The position numbers and the translations under genes are program-made. Shown here piece by piece: positions 8,985 through 17,582 of a DNA stretch of 64,000 nt (positions are counted from its first letter, which is position 1; each line of letters opens with the position of its first letter). The notes below the pieces were generated by a model. It was not told the DNA's origin and did not search any database. It saw only the letters and a program-made list of their open reading frames with translations. The DNA comes from Acidiphilium sp. 37-60-79 (lineage in GTDB: Bacteria > Pseudomonadota > Alphaproteobacteria > Acetobacterales > Acetobacteraceae). The DNA is taken from the NCBI GenBank assembly GCA_002279355.1, contig NCBV01000019.1, positions 122,691 through 186,690 on the forward strand, given 5' to 3'.

Positions 8985-10301
8985 TTATGGCAGCATATTG
9001 ATTGTGGTCTGTGCCAGTTGGTTGGCAGTTGTGATAACTTTGGAATTGGCAGAGTAAGCTTCTTGTGCGGCAATGAGCTTGGTGAACTCGGTTGCGATAT
9101 CAACATTTGAACTTTCAACCGACCCGGTATCGATCCCACCGCTACCGTTGGTGCCCACTGCATTGACCGACGCGCCGCCAGATCCCTGGCTGGCGGTAAA
9201 GAGTTGGGCACTCTGATTTTGTAGCGCGTCGGGCGCGTGGAACGTCGCAAGGGGGATTTGGGCAACCGTTTGCGAAAATCCATTACTGTAATTGACGGCT
9301 ACGTTGCCTTGGCTATCGATTGTCACATTGCTGAAACTGCCTTGCGGCATGCCGTTTTGACTGGAGCCGAGCAGATTGAAGCTAGTGCCAGCATATTGAG
9401 TTAAGCCGGTGGTGCTGCCGAATGAGCCAAGATTGAGTGCGATTGGCTGTGCGCCGCTGCCAAAATTGGCGCTGAGGCTGAGCGTTGCCGCACCACCACT
9501 CGCATAAGTTGATCCAGCTAGCGCACCGGTGGCGTTGGTAATGCTGCCAATGGTTCCAGCGGCAACGGGGTTGCCGCTCGTGTTGCCGAATTTGATCTCA
9601 GCGGTGCCAATCGTCGAGGGGGTTGCATCCGGCGAGGAGATCGTGACAGTCCAATCATTTGTCGCGTTTTGGGTCCAGTTCAAGTTGAGCTGATGCATGG
9701 TGCCAAGGCTGTCATAGACGCTGATCTGGGTGGATACTGGTTGGCCTGGCGTCGGGGTTGCGGGTAATTCAGCGGAAAGGCTGGCCGTGCTCGTGGCGAT
9801 GGGAGCGACATTACCCTGCGGCACCTGAATGGGGGCGAGTGAGGCCGTGTTTACCGCGCCGGTGGTTGGATTGACGGCCCAGCCGTCGAGATAAGCGCCT
9901 TCACCGTTGACCAAATAGCCCTTATTATTGAGCGTAAAATCGCCAGCGCGAGTATAGTATTGCTGGCTTTGAAATGTTTGCGTTGTTGTCGATGCACCCG
10001 TAGCATTAGCGGCAGCTTGGCTCACCGCAAAAAATCCGTTGCCGCTAATCGCCATCGCCAACGGGTCGGTGCTCTGGCTGACGGCGCCCTGCACATCATT
10101 GGTATATTGCGGCTGAGCAACCACGGCATCCGAGCCGTTACTGGTCGGAGTGCTTTGGGTTAGATAATTGATAAAATTCGTGTTGACGCCCTTATAGCCA
10201 ACCGATTGGCTGTTGGCGATATTGTCGCTAATATTGGTGAAAGCGCCCGATTGCGCTTGCAGGCCGCTAACGGCGGTATCTAAAGCTCCAAAAATTGACA
10301 T
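8985..10301 (-). CDS. flgE: Flagellar hook protein FlgE
   Basis: The 438-residue protein starts MSIFGALDTAVSGLQAQSGA, contains the FlgE/F/G motif ISDNIANSQSVGYKGVNTNF, and ends with the conserved SSNVDIATEFTKLIAAQEAY and NSKVITTANQLAQTTINML. It carries FlgE-specific central pieces such as ISVYDSLGTMHQLNLNWTQ (hook D1/D2). It polymerises into the hook and its length is set by FliK, encoded divergently. A GAGGG Shine-Dalgarno lies just upstream, and a near-perfect sigma-54 promoter is at 10382-10396, giving a leader of about 70 nt. Confidence 0.95.
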   Translation of the reverse strand: MSIFGALDTAVSGLQAQSGAFTNISDNIANSQSVGYKGVNTNFINYLTQSTPTSNGSDAVVAQPQYTNDVQGAVSQSTDPLAMAISGNGFFAVSQAAANATGASTTTQTFQSQQYYTRAGDFTLNNKGYLVNGEGAYLDGWAVNPTTGAVNTASLAPIQVPQGNVAPIATSTASLSAELPATPTPGQPVSTQISVYDSLGTMHQLNLNWTQNATNDWTVTISSPDATPSTIGTAEIKFGNTSGNPVAAGTIGSITNATGALAGSTYASGGAATLSLSANFGSGAQPIALNLGSFGSTTGLTQYAGTSFNLLGSSQNGMPQGSFSNVTIDSQGNVAVNYSNGFSQTVAQIPLATFHAPDALQNQSAQLFTASQGSGGASVNAVGTNGSGGIDTGSVESSNVDIATEFTKLIAAQEAYSANSKVITTANQLAQTTINMLP

Positions 10302-10381
10302 GCACCCTCACTGCTGAGCGATCAAGCTTTGCGCCGCGCCATCACGGTCGCTAACCTCGATCAAATGATAAACTCTGCTCT

Positions 10382-10396
10382 GCATCTTTCGTGCCA
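10382..10396 (-). promoter_or_regulatory. Sigma-54-type promoter before flgE
   Basis: On the minus strand the site reads TGGCACGAAAGATGC, matching TGGCACG-N4-TTGC except for one base in the -12 block. It lies about 80 bases upstream of the flgE start and would drive flgE-flgK-flgL. It is the best of the three sigma-54 matches in the flagellar region. Confidence 0.75.
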
Positions 10397-10580
10397 AAGC
10401 CAAATCTGGCGGATTATGGTCGCCGCATGACGATGCCGCGGCAAAAATAGCCCACCGTGCACGGTTTGTGCTGCATATTTTGCCCACTAATCGGCATTTT
10501 TTGCCGCGTCAATCGATGGATGAACATCAATAATTAGTAAATTTATGCGATTTACATCGATCAAAATGGTTATTTTATCT

Positions 10581-10595
10581 TGGCATGAACTTTGC
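10581..10595 (+). promoter_or_regulatory. Sigma-54-type promoter at fliK
   Basis: The site TGGCATGAACTTTGC fits the -24/-12 consensus with a single change. Transcription would be expected to start near 10607, one base before the fliK ATG at 10608. The fliK-flgD message would therefore be almost leaderless. Confidence 0.7.
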
Positions 10596-10607
10596 GCTTG
10601 GACAACT

Positions 10608-12053
10608 ATGACTTTTCCAACGTTTCAAGCGCCGCCGCTCCCGGTCCTTGCCGGATCATCCTCCGTCGCGCCGCCAGCGCCATCTCCGCGTATGGCGAAG
10701 GGGGGGGCGGCGGTAGCGACCGCTTCCCCCTTCGATGCAACCTTGCGTAAGTTGTCCGGAGGAGCCGCATCGTCCGTAAAGGGCGCGCTGGTGGCCGCGC
10801 AGCCTGGTTTGCTAACGCCCGCACTAAGCGGCGGCCCGGTAACGGGGATGGGGAGTCGGTCGCGTTCAGAGTTACCGAAGTCTAGCGTCACATCCGCAAC
10901 TCAATCGACGGCGCCGATTGCAATCAATAGTCTAACGAGTGGAGTCGATGTCACGGCACCGCCGCCGATTATTGCGATCAAAGCGGGGGCAACCAAATCA
11001 AGCGAGCCGGAGCATCATTCTGCGGGCAAATTGGCACGTACGTCAGGCATGTCGGTCGGGCCAGGCCAGCAGCCAGTACAGCCACCGCTCACGCTGGCTG
11101 TTGCGCTGCCCATGCCGGTTGCACCTGCAATTCCGGTCACCACGGCTAACGTTATTCATGGGCATGCCGATACGCCAAGCACTGGTGCAACGAACGCGGC
11201 GGGTGGGCTATCGGCCAGCAGCGCGCAGACCAGTTTGCTCAAGCCGGATGGGCGTGGATTGACGCAATCGGCACCAAGCGATCACGGCGTCTTGCATGGG
11301 TCAACAGGAGCAGGGGGCGCGTTGCCGAATCTCGGCAAAACTCCCACCCTGGCCTTAACGTCGCATCAAAACGCGTCTGCCCCGATCGGCGCACCCGTCG
11401 TTGCGGCATCAGTCCCCCCTGCTGCCAACGCCGCCGCACCATCGGCGGGCGCGCCAACACCTACCCAGGCAACGGGGCCTAACCCGATTAACGCTCAGGT
11501 GAGCGCTGCCTTGGTTGCGTCTGGGCCGCTCAGTGCCGATGGTTCGCATCAATTGACCATTGCGCTGGCGCCACCGGCCATCGGGCCTGTGACCGTCGCG
11601 ATTAATCGCCGCGCCGACGGTACTGCGAGCATAGCGATTAGTGCGGTCGATCCGGTCACCTTGTCCGCGCTGCGCAATGACCATGCTGGCATTACCGAGG
11701 CTCTGGCCCAAGCTGGAATTGCCGCACACGAGTCGGGGATCAGCTTTCAATTGGTGTCCACTCATGCGGCCACCGAGATCGCGGTGGCCGCGCAAAAAGC
11801 CAGTGGGGGCGGCACCAATTCGGATGCGGCGCATCATCCGTCACAATCCCTATCCATGGGACAGGGATCTGTTGGCCAACAAAGCACTGGCCAACAGGGC
11901 GCGGGCCAATCCAATGACGGCCCGCCAAGCGACCGCTCGCGGCTGATCTCCCACTTAGGCATACAATCGAGCGTCGCGGGCGTCTCGGAGACTGCTTTTC
12001 CATCCCTTCATTCATCAAATCTAAAGAAATTTGGCCTAGATGTCACAGCGTAA
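10608..12053 (+). CDS. fliK: Flagellar hook-length control protein FliK
   Basis: The long N-terminal region is Ala, Pro, Ser and Gly-rich and disordered, as in FliK secretion rulers. The conserved part lies near residues 300-400: LTIALAPPAIGPVTVAINRR and VDPVTLSALRNDHAGITEALAQAGI, which is the FliK C-terminal domain that contacts FlhB to switch export specificity. It is followed by a Gln/Gly-rich tail. I chose MTFPTFQAPPLP at 10608; the frame opens at 10545, but that stretch contains the promoter. No Shine-Dalgarno is visible before 10608. flgD follows after 24 bases, and flgE, whose length FliK controls, is divergent. Confidence 0.85.
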   Translation: MTFPTFQAPPLPVLAGSSSVAPPAPSPRMAKGGAAVATASPFDATLRKLSGGAASSVKGALVAAQPGLLTPALSGGPVTGMGSRSRSELPKSSVTSATQSTAPIAINSLTSGVDVTAPPPIIAIKAGATKSSEPEHHSAGKLARTSGMSVGPGQQPVQPPLTLAVALPMPVAPAIPVTTANVIHGHADTPSTGATNAAGGLSASSAQTSLLKPDGRGLTQSAPSDHGVLHGSTGAGGALPNLGKTPTLALTSHQNASAPIGAPVVAASVPPAANAAAPSAGAPTPTQATGPNPINAQVSAALVASGPLSADGSHQLTIALAPPAIGPVTVAINRRADGTASIAISAVDPVTLSALRNDHAGITEALAQAGIAAHESGISFQLVSTHAATEIAVAAQKASGGGTNSDAAHHPSQSLSMGQGSVGQQSTGQQGAGQSNDGPPSDRSRLISHLGIQSSVAGVSETAFPSLHSSNLKKFGLDVTA

Positions 12054-12077
12054 TAACTCGATCATCAGGATTGCATC

Positions 12078-12824
12078 ATGACCATTGCCGCCGTCGCTAA
12101 TCAGCAAAGCCAACTCGCCGCTGCGGCAAATAACGCGGCATTCAGCGTCAGCAACACGGCAACGAGCATCAGCGGCTCTTCGGGATCATCCTCCGCGACA
12201 TCCAGCGCCGGCGCCAATTCGCTCGGCTCGCTGAGCACCAATTTTAACAGTTTTCTGAATTTGCTGATGACCCAGCTGAAAAATCAAGACCCAACCAGCC
12301 CGCTCGATTCGAACCAATTCACCACCGAATTGGTGCAATTCTCGCAAGTGCAGCAGCAAATCAGCACGAATTCCAGCCTAGGCCAACTCATCCAGTTGAC
12401 CCAAGCCGGAGACCTCACGCAAGCCAGCGGGATGCTCGGTAGTTCTGTCACCGCCCAATCTAGTCAGATCCCGCTACAAAGCGGTAAAGGCCAACTCACC
12501 TTCACGTCTCCCGCTGCCGAACCAGCTGCTATCGCCATTTATAATTCGGCGGGCCAGCAAATTCTCAATACAACAATCAATGCGCAGCAAGGCAGCAATA
12601 GCTGGACCTGGAACGGTCAAAATAGCAATGGCACCACGGTGCCCGACGGCGCTTATAGCGTCGCCGTGATCGGAGCGAACCCGGATGGGTCAACCTCGGC
12701 CCTACCTTTCACCGTCACGGGTACCGCAACCGGTGTTACAACCTCCAATAATGCCCTCTCGCTCAGCCTCGGCGCACTCTCCATTCCATTCACCGCCGTT
12801 CAAAGCGTTAACAAAACTGGGTAA
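12078..12824 (+). CDS. flgD: Flagellar hook assembly (cap) protein FlgD
   Basis: The signature of FlgD is present: FNSFLNLLMTQLKNQDPTSP followed by LDSNQFTTELVQFSQVQQQ. Further on there is an Ig-like FlgD domain with AIYNSAGQQILNTTI, WTWNGQNSNGTTVPDGAYSV and a closing beta strand. The 248-residue length is normal. FlgD caps the growing hook and is discarded when FlgK arrives. It sits behind fliK, probably in one transcript, as in many alphaproteobacteria. Confidence 0.95.
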   Translation: MTIAAVANQQSQLAAAANNAAFSVSNTATSISGSSGSSSATSSAGANSLGSLSTNFNSFLNLLMTQLKNQDPTSPLDSNQFTTELVQFSQVQQQISTNSSLGQLIQLTQAGDLTQASGMLGSSVTAQSSQIPLQSGKGQLTFTSPAAEPAAIAIYNSAGQQILNTTINAQQGSNSWTWNGQNSNGTTVPDGAYSVAVIGANPDGSTSALPFTVTGTATGVTTSNNALSLSLGALSIPFTAVQSVNKTG

Positions 12825-12866
12825 GGCACCAAAATTGAGCCGACAGGTAATGTCTATGGTTAAAGA

Positions 12867-13232
12867 TCAGTTACAGTCATTGCCGCGCAGGGTGAAGGAA
12901 CGCACCAGCTTGCCTTGAAGGGCAAAGGTAGTGGTGCAGCTTTCGCTGTCATACTCGGGTGGGAAACCACCCCCCGCGAACGGACCATAATAGGCATAAT
13001 AGATCGGCCCTACCCCATACGAGCCCGACGTGTAGGAAACGTGGTGCTTAACATACGCAAAATAAGTCACGCCATCCACGGTGATCCGCCGATTGGGAAC
13101 ACCGAGTCGAGCTACCAGCACGGAAACTGGCTGACCAACAAAAGCGGACATTTTCTCCGCATGAGTGGGCCCCATTGTGCAGCCGACTAGGCCAAGAGCC
13201 ATTGCCGGGAGCGCGAGTGCAATGCTATTCAT
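12867..13232 (-). CDS. Small predicted lipoprotein, function unknown
   Basis: The N-terminus MNSIALALPAMALGLVGCT is a lipoprotein signal with lipobox LVGC, so the mature 104-residue protein should be membrane anchored. The body (FVGQPVSVLVARLGVPNRR, then a Tyr/Gly-rich stretch GSYGVGPIYYAYYGPFAGG) faintly recalls SmpA/BamE-like small lipoproteins, but I cannot assign a family with confidence. Four cysteines, two of them near the C-terminus, may form a disulphide. A strong AGGAG precedes the ATG. It is convergent with flgD. Confidence 0.65.
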   Translation of the reverse strand: MNSIALALPAMALGLVGCTMGPTHAEKMSAFVGQPVSVLVARLGVPNRRITVDGVTYFAYVKHHVSYTSGSYGVGPIYYAYYGPFAGGGFPPEYDSESCTTTFALQGKLVRSFTLRGNDCN

Positions 13233-13283
13233 GGTAATCTCCTTTCGAACATAACTATACTCTGGTGATGTTTCGCCAATATG

Positions 13284-14303
13284 TCAGAGCCAACACACAT
13301 CTGTGATACGCGTAGCACCGCTAGCAATCATCGTCAGCCGGTCAAAACCCATGGCAATCCCGGCGCAGGGTGGCAAATGCGCGACCGCTGACATGAAATC
13401 TTCATCAATCGGCCAATCATTGTGCCCGTTAATCTGATGTCGCCTTGCGCGATCAGCTACAAAGCGCGTGCGCTGCTCGGTCGCATCGGTCAATTCAACA
13501 AAGCCATTCGCTAGCTCCATGCCACACAGATACAGTTCGAATCGCTCAGCGACCCGTTCATCGTACTGATTGCGTCGCGCCAATGCAGCCAGAGGGGCGG
13601 GCCAATCGGTAATCAAACTCGGACCATCGCGCCCCAAATGCGGCTCGATCGAGCGTAACATTAACCGGAAAAATAAATCATCCCAAGCCTCATCTGCGCG
13701 CAGCGTCACCTGTGCATCAGCGGCCAACTGGGCCGCGTCGCCAATACTCGCCAACACATCGACTCCAAGATAGCGCGAAAACGCCTCAGCGACGCTGATC
13801 CGCTCAACCCGGTCCAAACGGCTGGTCACACCCCGGCAAGTCACTTCTGGCGGTAACACCGCCCGCAACAAGGCGATCGTCTCCTCCATCAACGCGACCA
13901 TATCTGCATCGGTGCGATACCATTCAAGCATGGTGAACTCCGCCGCATGCGTGTCTGACCCCTCGCCGTTGCGCCACACCCGGGCGAGCTGAAAAATCGG
14001 TCCCACCCTGCCGGCGAGTAGTTTTTTCATCGCGAATTCCGGACTGGTATGCAGCCAGAGCGGTATGCGCGACCCATCGGTTTCCACACGCTCGGTGGCG
14101 AATGCCGAGAGAAACACTTCTTCGCCCGGCGCGGCGACGGCGTAGGGCGTTTCCACCTCGCAATAGCCCCGCGCCCGGAAAAACGCCCGTGTCGAGTCGC
14201 GCAGCAGGCCCCGGCGCTGCAAATAGCCCCGCCGCGCCGCCAAACGCTCCGGCGCCCAGCGCATTTGCGTCAAATCCGGTTCATGCGGCTCTTGTCTGCT
14301 CAT
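13284..14303 (-). CDS. epmA: Elongation factor P lysine (lysyl)transferase EpmA
   Basis: The 339-residue protein is a class II lysyl-tRNA-synthetase-like catalytic domain without the anticodon-binding domain, the hallmark of EpmA (GenX/PoxA/YjeA). Visible motifs are FFRARGYCEVETPYA (motif 1), LHTSPEFAMKKLLAG, ARVWRNGEGSDTHAAEFTMLEW (motif 2) and AHLPPCAGIAMGFDRLTM (motif 3). EpmA attaches beta-lysine to EF-P for translation of proline stretches. I start at MSRQEPHEPD (14303) rather than the longer frame, which would run into epmB. The divergent partner epmB lies 23 bases away; efp itself is not in the window. Confidence 0.93.
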   Translation of the reverse strand: MSRQEPHEPDLTQMRWAPERLAARRGYLQRRGLLRDSTRAFFRARGYCEVETPYAVAAPGEEVFLSAFATERVETDGSRIPLWLHTSPEFAMKKLLAGRVGPIFQLARVWRNGEGSDTHAAEFTMLEWYRTDADMVALMEETIALLRAVLPPEVTCRGVTSRLDRVERISVAEAFSRYLGVDVLASIGDAAQLAADAQVTLRADEAWDDLFFRLMLRSIEPHLGRDGPSLITDWPAPLAALARRNQYDERVAERFELYLCGMELANGFVELTDATEQRTRFVADRARRHQINGHNDWPIDEDFMSAVAHLPPCAGIAMGFDRLTMIASGATRITDVCWL

Positions 14304-14326
14304 CCGCCGCACGATAGCACCGAGCG

Positions 14327-15286
14327 ATGTCCAAACGAACCCTGCGCAGCGCCGACGATCTGATCGAAGCCGGCTTTGCACCGGCCGACCAACGTGACGC
14401 GCTCAACCGCGTTGCCGCACGCTATGCGACCGCCATCCCGCCGCAATTCGCGGATCTGATCGTAACCCCTGTCGATCCGATCGGTCGCCAATTCATCCCC
14501 GACCAAGCTGAATACCGCACCGAGCCGCATGAAAGTGACGATCCAATCGGCGATGACGCACTCTCGCCGATCAAGGGCATTGTTCATCGCTACCCGGACC
14601 GCGCCTTGCTCAAACCAACGCTCGCCTGCCCGGTCTATTGCCGATTCTGCTTTCGCCGCACGCATGTCGGCCCCGATGGCGGACTGCTCACCACAGCCGA
14701 ACTCGATGCTGCGTTCGCCTGGCTGGCCGATCATCCGGCGATCAAGGAAGTCATTCTCACCGGCGGCGACCCGCTCTTGCTGTCTGATCGCCGCATCGCG
14801 CTCCTGCTTGAGCGCCTTAGCGCGTTACCGCATGTCGAACGGCTGCGCATCCATACCCGTATCCCGCTCGCAACACCCGAGCGGATCACCGAGGCGCTGG
14901 CTGAGGTGCTCGATATCGAAACCCCTCTATTCGTCGTGCTGCATGCCAATCATGACCGCGAATTCACCGATGCCGGCGTCGCGGCGCTCCGCCGCCTGCA
15001 ACGGCGCGGCATTCCGTTGTTGGGTCAATCGGTGCTGCTGCGCGGGGTCAATGACAGCGCCGAAGCTCTCCGCGCCTTATTCACCGCGATGCTGTCGGCG
15101 CGGGTAAAACCCTATTACCTGCATCAGCTTGATCCCGCTCCCGGCACTGCGCGGTTCCACGTGCCTATCGCCGAAGGCCGCGCCCTGATCGCGGCCCTGC
15201 GCGGCACTCTCTCTGGCATCGCTTTGCCCAGCTACATCCTCGATTCCGCCACCGGCAAAGCCCCGCTCGAACCGAGCCCGGTTTGA
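14327..15286 (+). CDS. epmB: EF-P beta-lysylation protein EpmB (lysine 2,3-aminomutase family)
   Basis: This radical SAM enzyme has the cluster motif C101-PVY-C105-RF-C108 and the neighbouring LTGGDPLLLSD segment typical of lysine 2,3-aminomutases. At 319 residues it is shorter than clostridial KamA and fits EpmB (YjeK), which converts lysine to (R)-beta-lysine for EF-P. The PLP lysine region near the C-terminus (VKPYYLHQLDPAPGTARFHV) is present. The gene is divergent from epmA with only 23 bp between the starts, so their promoters must overlap or lie inside each other's 5' ends. Confidence 0.95.
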   Translation: MSKRTLRSADDLIEAGFAPADQRDALNRVAARYATAIPPQFADLIVTPVDPIGRQFIPDQAEYRTEPHESDDPIGDDALSPIKGIVHRYPDRALLKPTLACPVYCRFCFRRTHVGPDGGLLTTAELDAAFAWLADHPAIKEVILTGGDPLLLSDRRIALLLERLSALPHVERLRIHTRIPLATPERITEALAEVLDIETPLFVVLHANHDREFTDAGVAALRRLQRRGIPLLGQSVLLRGVNDSAEALRALFTAMLSARVKPYYLHQLDPAPGTARFHVPIAEGRALIAALRGTLSGIALPSYILDSATGKAPLEPSPV

Positions 15287-15317
15287 CGGATCGCCCTGCT
15301 GTGCTAGGCGCCCTTGC

Positions 15318-15767
15318 ATGACCGCACCTCTGATTGCCGTTTTTAACGGCCCCAATCTTAATCTGCTCGGCCTGCGCGAGCCCGAAATTTACGGCATTCA
15401 AACGCTGGATGACCTCGAGGCGGTCTGCGTCGAGGCCGCCGAACGGCTGGGCATCGCGATCGATTTTCGCCAAACCAATAGCGAGGGCGAACTCATTAGC
15501 TGGGTCCATGAATGCCGTGGCCGGGCCGCAGGCATCGTGATCAACCCGGCCGGCTATTCGCACACCTCGATTGCCCTCATGGATGCGCTGGCGGCGGTTG
15601 ATCTGCCGGTGGTCGAAGTCCATCTCTCGAACATCCATCAACGCGAAACTTTTCGCCATCATTCCTACGTGTCGGTCGCCGCTCGTGGTGTCATTTGCGG
15701 TTTTGGCTTCACCGGATACCGACTCGCCCTGGACGCCATCGCCGAAATCGTGGAGCAAGAATCATGA
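15318..15767 (+). CDS. aroQ: Type II 3-dehydroquinate dehydratase
   Basis: The 149-residue protein shows the type II dehydroquinase signature NGPNLNLLGLREPEIYG, then FRQTNSEGELISWVHE, INPAGYSHTSIALMDAL, VEVHLSNIHQRETFRHHS and VICGFGFTGYRLAL. It catalyses the third step of the shikimate pathway (dehydroquinate to dehydroshikimate) as a dodecamer in the cytosol. It is followed without a gap by accB: its TGA overlaps the accB ATG. aroQ-accB-accC is a recurrent arrangement. Confidence 0.96.
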   Translation: MTAPLIAVFNGPNLNLLGLREPEIYGIQTLDDLEAVCVEAAERLGIAIDFRQTNSEGELISWVHECRGRAAGIVINPAGYSHTSIALMDALAAVDLPVVEVHLSNIHQRETFRHHSYVSVAARGVICGFGFTGYRLALDAIAEIVEQES

Positions 15768-16231
15768 GCCTCACCTTCGACCCTGACGCGCTACGCGCCC
15801 TCGCCACGCTGCTGATCGATAGCGGCCTCACCGAGATCGAACTCGAAGAAGGCGATCGCCGCCTGCGCCTTGCGCGCACGCTGATGCAAGCGCCCGCTCC
15901 GGCGCCGATCATGGTGCAGGGTGGCCATGAGGCACCAATTCCAGCCGCCACCAGCGCCCCAGCCGCCAGCGCCGACGCAGCCGATCCCGCCCGTCATCCG
16001 GGTGCGGTGAAATCACCGATGGTCGGCGTCGCCTATCTCGCTCCAGAACCCGGCGCAGCACCGTTTATCGCCATCGGCCAAACGGTCAGTGCGGGCCAGA
16101 CCTTGCTGCTCATCGAGGCGATGAAAACCTTCAACCAAATCAAGGCGCCCCGCGCCGGGACCATCACCCGCATCCTGATCACTGCCGGACAGCCGGTCGA
16201 ATATGACGAGCCTCTTGTGATCCTGGAATAA
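15764..16231 (+). CDS. accB: Biotin carboxyl carrier protein of acetyl-CoA carboxylase
   Basis: The start at 15764 (MSLTFDPDALRALATLLIDS) overlaps the aroQ stop in ATGA. The 155-residue protein has an N-terminal helical region (ELEEGDRRLRLAR), an Ala/Pro linker, and a C-terminal biotinyl domain beginning VKSPMVGVAYLAPEPGA. The biotinylation site EAMKTFNQI lies near residue 122, with Lys as the biotin carrier. The protein carries the carboxyl group from AccC to the carboxyltransferase in fatty-acid synthesis. accC follows four bases later. Confidence 0.96.
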   Translation: MSLTFDPDALRALATLLIDSGLTEIELEEGDRRLRLARTLMQAPAPAPIMVQGGHEAPIPAATSAPAASADAADPARHPGAVKSPMVGVAYLAPEPGAAPFIAIGQTVSAGQTLLLIEAMKTFNQIKAPRAGTITRILITAGQPVEYDEPLVILE

Positions 16232-16235
16232 GCCC

Positions 16236-17582
16236 GTGTTCTCAAAAATCCTGATTGCCAATCGCGGCGAAATCGCCCTCCGGGTGCTGCGTGCTTGCGC
16301 AGAAATGGGTATCGCGACGGTCGCCGTGCATTCGACCGCCGATGCCGAGGCGATGCATGTGCGCCTCGCTGATGAAAGCATGTGCATCGGCCCAGCCGCC
16401 GCCCGTGATTCCTATTTGAATATGCCGGCCATCCTCTCCGCCGCGCTGATTACCGGCGCCGAGGCGATCCATCCCGGCTATGGCTTTCTGTCGGAAAATG
16501 CCGATTTTGCCGAGATGGTCGAAGCACACGGCCTGACCTTTATCGGCCCCACGGCCGCGCAAATCCGCACGATGGGCGATAAAATCACCGCCAAATCCAC
16601 CATGGCGGCCCTCGGCGTGCCCCTGGTGCCAGGGTCGGCTGGCGAAGTGCCCGACCTTGCCGCCGCAATCGAAGTGGCCGAGGCAATTCGCTATCCAGTG
16701 CTGATCAAGGCCGCTGCGGGCGGCGGTGGTCGCGGCATGAAAGTCGCGCATGACGCAGCCGGCCTCGAAGAAGCGTTTTCTCTCGCCCGCGCTGAAGCAG
16801 CGGCCGCTTTTGGCAATAATGCGGTCTATATCGAAAAATATCTTGATCGGCCCCGCCATGTCGAATTGCAGGTGCTCGGCGATCATTTCGGCACCGTCGT
16901 GCATTTGGGGGAACGCGATTGCTCGCTGCAACGCCGTCACCAAAAACTGCTCGAAGAAGCGGGCTCGCCCGGCATCACCGCCGAAGAACGCACGGCACTC
17001 GGGCACATTGCAACCCAAGCGTTGGAAAAATTCGGTTACCGTAATGCCGGTACGCTGGAGTTTCTCTATCAAGACGGCCAGTTCGCCTTCATTGAAATGA
17101 ATACCCGCCTGCAAGTCGAACATCCGGTCAGCGAAATGGTCAGCGGGATCGATTTGGTGCGCGAGCAAATCCGCATCGCTTACGGCGAGCGGCTCGGCTA
17201 CACGCAAGACGACATCCATTTGTCCGGCCATGCGATCGAATGCCGGATTACCGCCGAAGATCCAGAAACATTCGCGCCCTCGCCGGGTTTGGTGTCGATG
17301 TATCACGCCCCTGGCGGCTTGGGTGTGCGCATCGATTCAGCGCTCTATGCCGGGTACCGCGTGCCACCACACTATGACAGCCTCATCGCAAAACTCGTCG
17401 TTTATGGCCGTAACCGCCCCGAAGCCATCGCTCGCATGCGTCGCGCCCTCGATGAGTTCGTGGTCGCCGGCGTGAAAACCACCCTCCCACTGCATCGCCG
17501 GATCATGCAGGACCCAAAATTTATCGAGGGTGATTATGATATTCACTGGCTAGAACGCTTCGTCGCCGCCGATCACGGGTAA
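16236..17582 (+). CDS. accC: Biotin carboxylase subunit of acetyl-CoA carboxylase
   Basis: The 448-residue ATP-grasp enzyme starts at GTG (MFSKILIANRGEIALRVLRA). It contains KAAAGGGGRGMKV (glycine-rich ATP loop), YIEKYLDRPRHVELQVLGD, GERDCSLQRRHQKLLEEAGS, the catalytic FIEMNTRLQVEHPVSEMVSG and a C-terminal domain with GHAIECRITAEDP. It carboxylates biotin on AccB with bicarbonate and ATP. It is coupled to accB. Its last ten bases overlap the convergent spermidine-synthase-like gene. Confidence 0.97.
   Translation: MFSKILIANRGEIALRVLRACAEMGIATVAVHSTADAEAMHVRLADESMCIGPAAARDSYLNMPAILSAALITGAEAIHPGYGFLSENADFAEMVEAHGLTFIGPTAAQIRTMGDKITAKSTMAALGVPLVPGSAGEVPDLAAAIEVAEAIRYPVLIKAAAGGGGRGMKVAHDAAGLEEAFSLARAEAAAAFGNNAVYIEKYLDRPRHVELQVLGDHFGTVVHLGERDCSLQRRHQKLLEEAGSPGITAEERTALGHIATQALEKFGYRNAGTLEFLYQDGQFAFIEMNTRLQVEHPVSEMVSGIDLVREQIRIAYGERLGYTQDDIHLSGHAIECRITAEDPETFAPSPGLVSMYHAPGGLGVRIDSALYAGYRVPPHYDSLIAKLVVYGRNRPEAIARMRRALDEFVVAGVKTTLPLHRRIMQDPKFIEGDYDIHWLERFVAADHG

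Noticed and set aside
16242..17306. 354-codon minus-strand open frame
   Set aside because: It is antisense to accC, whose frame carries every biotin carboxylase motif. Its His/Ala/Gly-rich translation is typical of a shadow in GC-rich DNA.
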